From Oscillospiraceae bacterium (GTDB lineage: Bacteria; Bacillota; Clostridia; Oscillospirales; Ruminococcaceae): a stretch of DNA of 64,000 nucleotides. Below are positions 62,262 through 64,000 of the stretch, one piece after another. The DNA is taken from NCBI GenBank assembly GCA_017414435.1, contig JAFQMN010000001.1, positions 124,001-188,000 on the forward strand. Reading direction: 5' to 3'. Positions within the stretch are counted from its first letter, which is position 1. Every line of letters begins with the position of its first letter. Position numbers and translations under genes: made by a program. The notes below the pieces were generated by a model. That model had not been told where the DNA came from. It searched no databases and worked only from the letters and a program-made list of their open reading frames with translations.

Positions 62262-63242
62262 ATGGCATTTGTTTCTATTGGAAATGTTAAAATAGAAAAA
62301 GCAGCAGCACTTGCTCCAATGGCAGGGGTTGCAAACTCTACGTTTAGATTAATCTGCAAAGAATTTGGAGCAGCTTTAGTTGTAAGCGAAATGATAAGTG
62401 CAAAGGCAGTTTGTTTTAAGGATAAAAAAACTAAAACATTGCTTAAATTCAGCAGAGATGAACGCCCGATTACAATTCAAATTTTTGGTTATGACCCTCA
62501 GGATATGAGTAAAGCGGCAAAAATAATAGAAGAATATGCACAGCCAGATATTATAGATATTAACATGGGTTGCCCTGCACCTAAGATTGCAGGTAATTTT
62601 AGCGGTTGTTCTTTAATGAAGGAACCTGTTTTAGTGGGCAAGATAATAGAAGCAGTCTGCAAGGCGGTACAAGTGCCGGTTACAGTTAAAATTAGAAAAG
62701 GCTGGAACAAAGATTTTGTTAACGCGGTAGAGATAGCAAAAATTGCACAGGAATCAGGAGCGGCGGCTATAACTGTTCACGGCCGCACAAAAGAAGAGCA
62801 ATTTTCGGGTAAAGTTGATTTTAATATAATAAAACAGGTTAAAGATAGTGTAAAAATTCCGGTTATAGGCAATGGAGACATTACATGTGGCAAAGAGGCA
62901 GAGGAGATGTACCAAAAAACAGGCTGTGATCTTGTTATGGTAGGCAGAGGCGCATTGGGAAGACCTTGGGTATTTAAAGAGATAAATAATTACCTTTTAA
63001 ACAAAGCGGGTTATATAGCTCCAACTTGGTACGAAATTACGAAAATTATGCTGAAACATGGCCAAATGTTGTGCACAGAATGTGGCGAATTGAATGGAAT
63101 GAAGCAGATGCGCAAACATGTGATGTGGTACACCAAAAAGCTTGAAGGCGGAGCAAAAATTAGAAAGAAAGCAACCGAGTTAAAGACGTTGTTGCAGTTA
63201 AAAGATTTAACAGATGAGATATTGAATATAACTGGTGTGTAA
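62262..63242 (+). CDS. dus: tRNA-dihydrouridine synthase (DusB-type)
   Basis: A 326-residue flavin enzyme reducing uridines in tRNA. Shows ALAPMAGVANSTFRLICKEF, the active-site INMGCPAPKI, VTVKIRKGW and AAITVHGRTKEE, and the FMN phosphate site PVIGNGDI...GCDLVMVGRGALG. The C-terminal helical domain is present (MRKHVMWYTKKLEGGA). Just downstream of ychF, probably the same transcript. Confidence 0.93.
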   Translation: MAFVSIGNVKIEKAAALAPMAGVANSTFRLICKEFGAALVVSEMISAKAVCFKDKKTKTLLKFSRDERPITIQIFGYDPQDMSKAAKIIEEYAQPDIIDINMGCPAPKIAGNFSGCSLMKEPVLVGKIIEAVCKAVQVPVTVKIRKGWNKDFVNAVEIAKIAQESGAAAITVHGRTKEEQFSGKVDFNIIKQVKDSVKIPVIGNGDITCGKEAEEMYQKTGCDLVMVGRGALGRPWVFKEINNYLLNKAGYIAPTWYEITKIMLKHGQMLCTECGELNGMKQMRKHVMWYTKKLEGGAKIRKKATELKTLLQLKDLTDEILNITGV

Positions 63243-63299
63243 CTAAAAGTGGTTTAAAAATACTATTCTTAGTAGATTTGAAAGGTAGTATTGTAAGAT

Positions 63300-64000
63300 A
63301 TGGAAAAGATTTGTGGGATCAGTTTATCGGACGATATTTTATTTGGCAAGTGTGTGTATTTTGAACAAAATACATTAAGTAGCTACTTTGCGTTAGCGAA
63401 AGATATTGAAGTAGAGAAAAATAAACTGCAAGAAGCAATAAAAGAGACCAAAAATCAATTAAGAAAAATATATGAAGATAATGTTAATACCATAGGCAAA
63501 GCAAATGCAATGATTTTCAAATCACATGAAACTATTTTAGATGATGAAGAGCTTATAAAAAAGATAGAAGATATAATTAAAGAGTTAAAATGTAATGCAG
63601 AATATGCAATTTTTAAAGCAGCGGAATATTTTTCTAACATGCTAAAAAATGTAAAGAACGAATATATTCAAGCAAGAGCAAATGATGTTAAGGAAATCGG
63701 TTTGCTTTTAGTTGAAAATATGCATCGCAAAGAAAATAGCCATAAACTTTCAACGCTTTTAGCAGAAAGTAGAAATAGTTTGTTTAAAAACCAAGGGCTA
63801 ATAGTAGCTGCTCCTGCTGTTTTTGTTTCAGATGTTCTTGCCTTCCCTAAATTAGGGGTAAAAGGATTTATTACACAAAACGGCTGCGAAACATCACATT
63901 CATCCATTTTAGCACAATCTTTAGGTTTGGTTGCACTGGTGGGAACAGGTTGTAATTTAGAATGGCTAATTAATAAAGAACTAATTATTTCGGGCCCAGA
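63300..64000 (+). CDS. PTS enzyme I-like protein (incomplete at window end)
   Basis: At least 233 residues, truncated by the window. Resembles the N-terminus of phosphoenolpyruvate-protein phosphotransferase (Enzyme I): MEKICGISLSDDILFGK, IFKSHETILDDEEL, YIQARANDVKEIGLLLVENM and the phospho-His segment GCETSHSSILAQSLGLVALVG, where the His of TSH accepts phosphate. A usual GGRTSHTA is here NGCETSHS, so a divergent EI or PEP-utilising paralogue is possible. ptsH is not visible. A weak AAAGGTAG site precedes ATG. Confidence 0.72.
   Translation, partial: MEKICGISLSDDILFGKCVYFEQNTLSSYFALAKDIEVEKNKLQEAIKETKNQLRKIYEDNVNTIGKANAMIFKSHETILDDEELIKKIEDIIKELKCNAEYAIFKAAEYFSNMLKNVKNEYIQARANDVKEIGLLLVENMHRKENSHKLSTLLAESRNSLFKNQGLIVAAPAVFVSDVLAFPKLGVKGFITQNGCETSHSSILAQSLGLVALVGTGCNLEWLINKELIISGP

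Overview
The window is AT-rich chromosomal DNA from an anaerobic, probably endospore-forming member of the Clostridia. The evidence is a SCIFF peptide (a clostridial hallmark), an anaerobic ribonucleotide reductase, a HydE-type radical SAM maturase, a PduL phosphotransacylase, strong GGAGG ribosome binding sites and tandem Spo0A-type boxes (TGTCGAA). The genes rpmH-rnpA-yidD-yidC-jag lie near 25.7-28.2 kb, and four perfect parS-type palindromes (TGTTCCACGTGGAACA) are present, so the segment is probably close to the replication origin, although dnaA itself is not here.

Layout. 0-11 kb: an SPFH protein; a CXXX-repeat peptide operon on the minus strand (fused radical SAM maturase, small partner, three Cys-rich precursors); an epidermin-like class I lanthipeptide operon (lanA-lanB-lanC-lanT). 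11.5-20.7 kb: housekeeping and metabolic genes (NeuB-type synthase, PspC, HI0933 flavoprotein, HydE, membrane protein, HD protein, a site-2 protease homologue without its zinc ligands, DNA polymerase I). 21-25.6 kb: a third RiPP operon (46-residue Cys-rich peptide, radical SAM/SPASM enzyme, subtilase with an extra C-terminal domain). 25.7-34.7 kb: jag-yidC-yidD-rnpA-rpmH, a run of small uncharacterised membrane proteins, PAP2, pyrophosphatase, PduL, GAPDH, YajC and SCIFF. 35-38.8 kb: a RiPP operon with a 98-residue acidic CxC-rich precursor, a radical SAM/SPASM enzyme and an ABC exporter. 38.8-47.4 kb: a decayed toxin island with a secreted ADP-ribosyltransferase, a secreted papain-like protease with a partner protein, an inverted partial duplicate of that pair, truncated genes and inverted repeats. 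47.4-58 kb: AddB, a P-type ATPase, NrdD, CinA-C and a 3D-domain protein. 58-61 kb: a second CXXX-repeat operon. 61-64 kb: YchF, DusB and the start of an Enzyme I-like gene.

The strongest unifying observation is a shared promoter module. Four of the RiPP operons and the ADP-ribosyltransferase gene are preceded, in the same orientation, by two Spo0A-type boxes 10 bp apart, a G-run of 4-8 bases, and, at the four RiPP operons, a good sigma-A promoter (TTGAGA or TTGAAA, 16-17 bp, TATACT/TAAAAT/TATAAT). This suggests that unrelated peptide and toxin operons were placed under one stationary-phase or sporulation-linked switch. Two copies of the module extend into a 278-bp direct repeat that carries the 5' end of the neuB-like gene; one of them is a truncated remnant, which points to module-mediated recombination.

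A second layer of structure is a dispersed intergenic repeat family that carries the parS-type palindromes, often beside a GC-rich hairpin. All functional statements come from reading the sequence by eye; no database search was possible.
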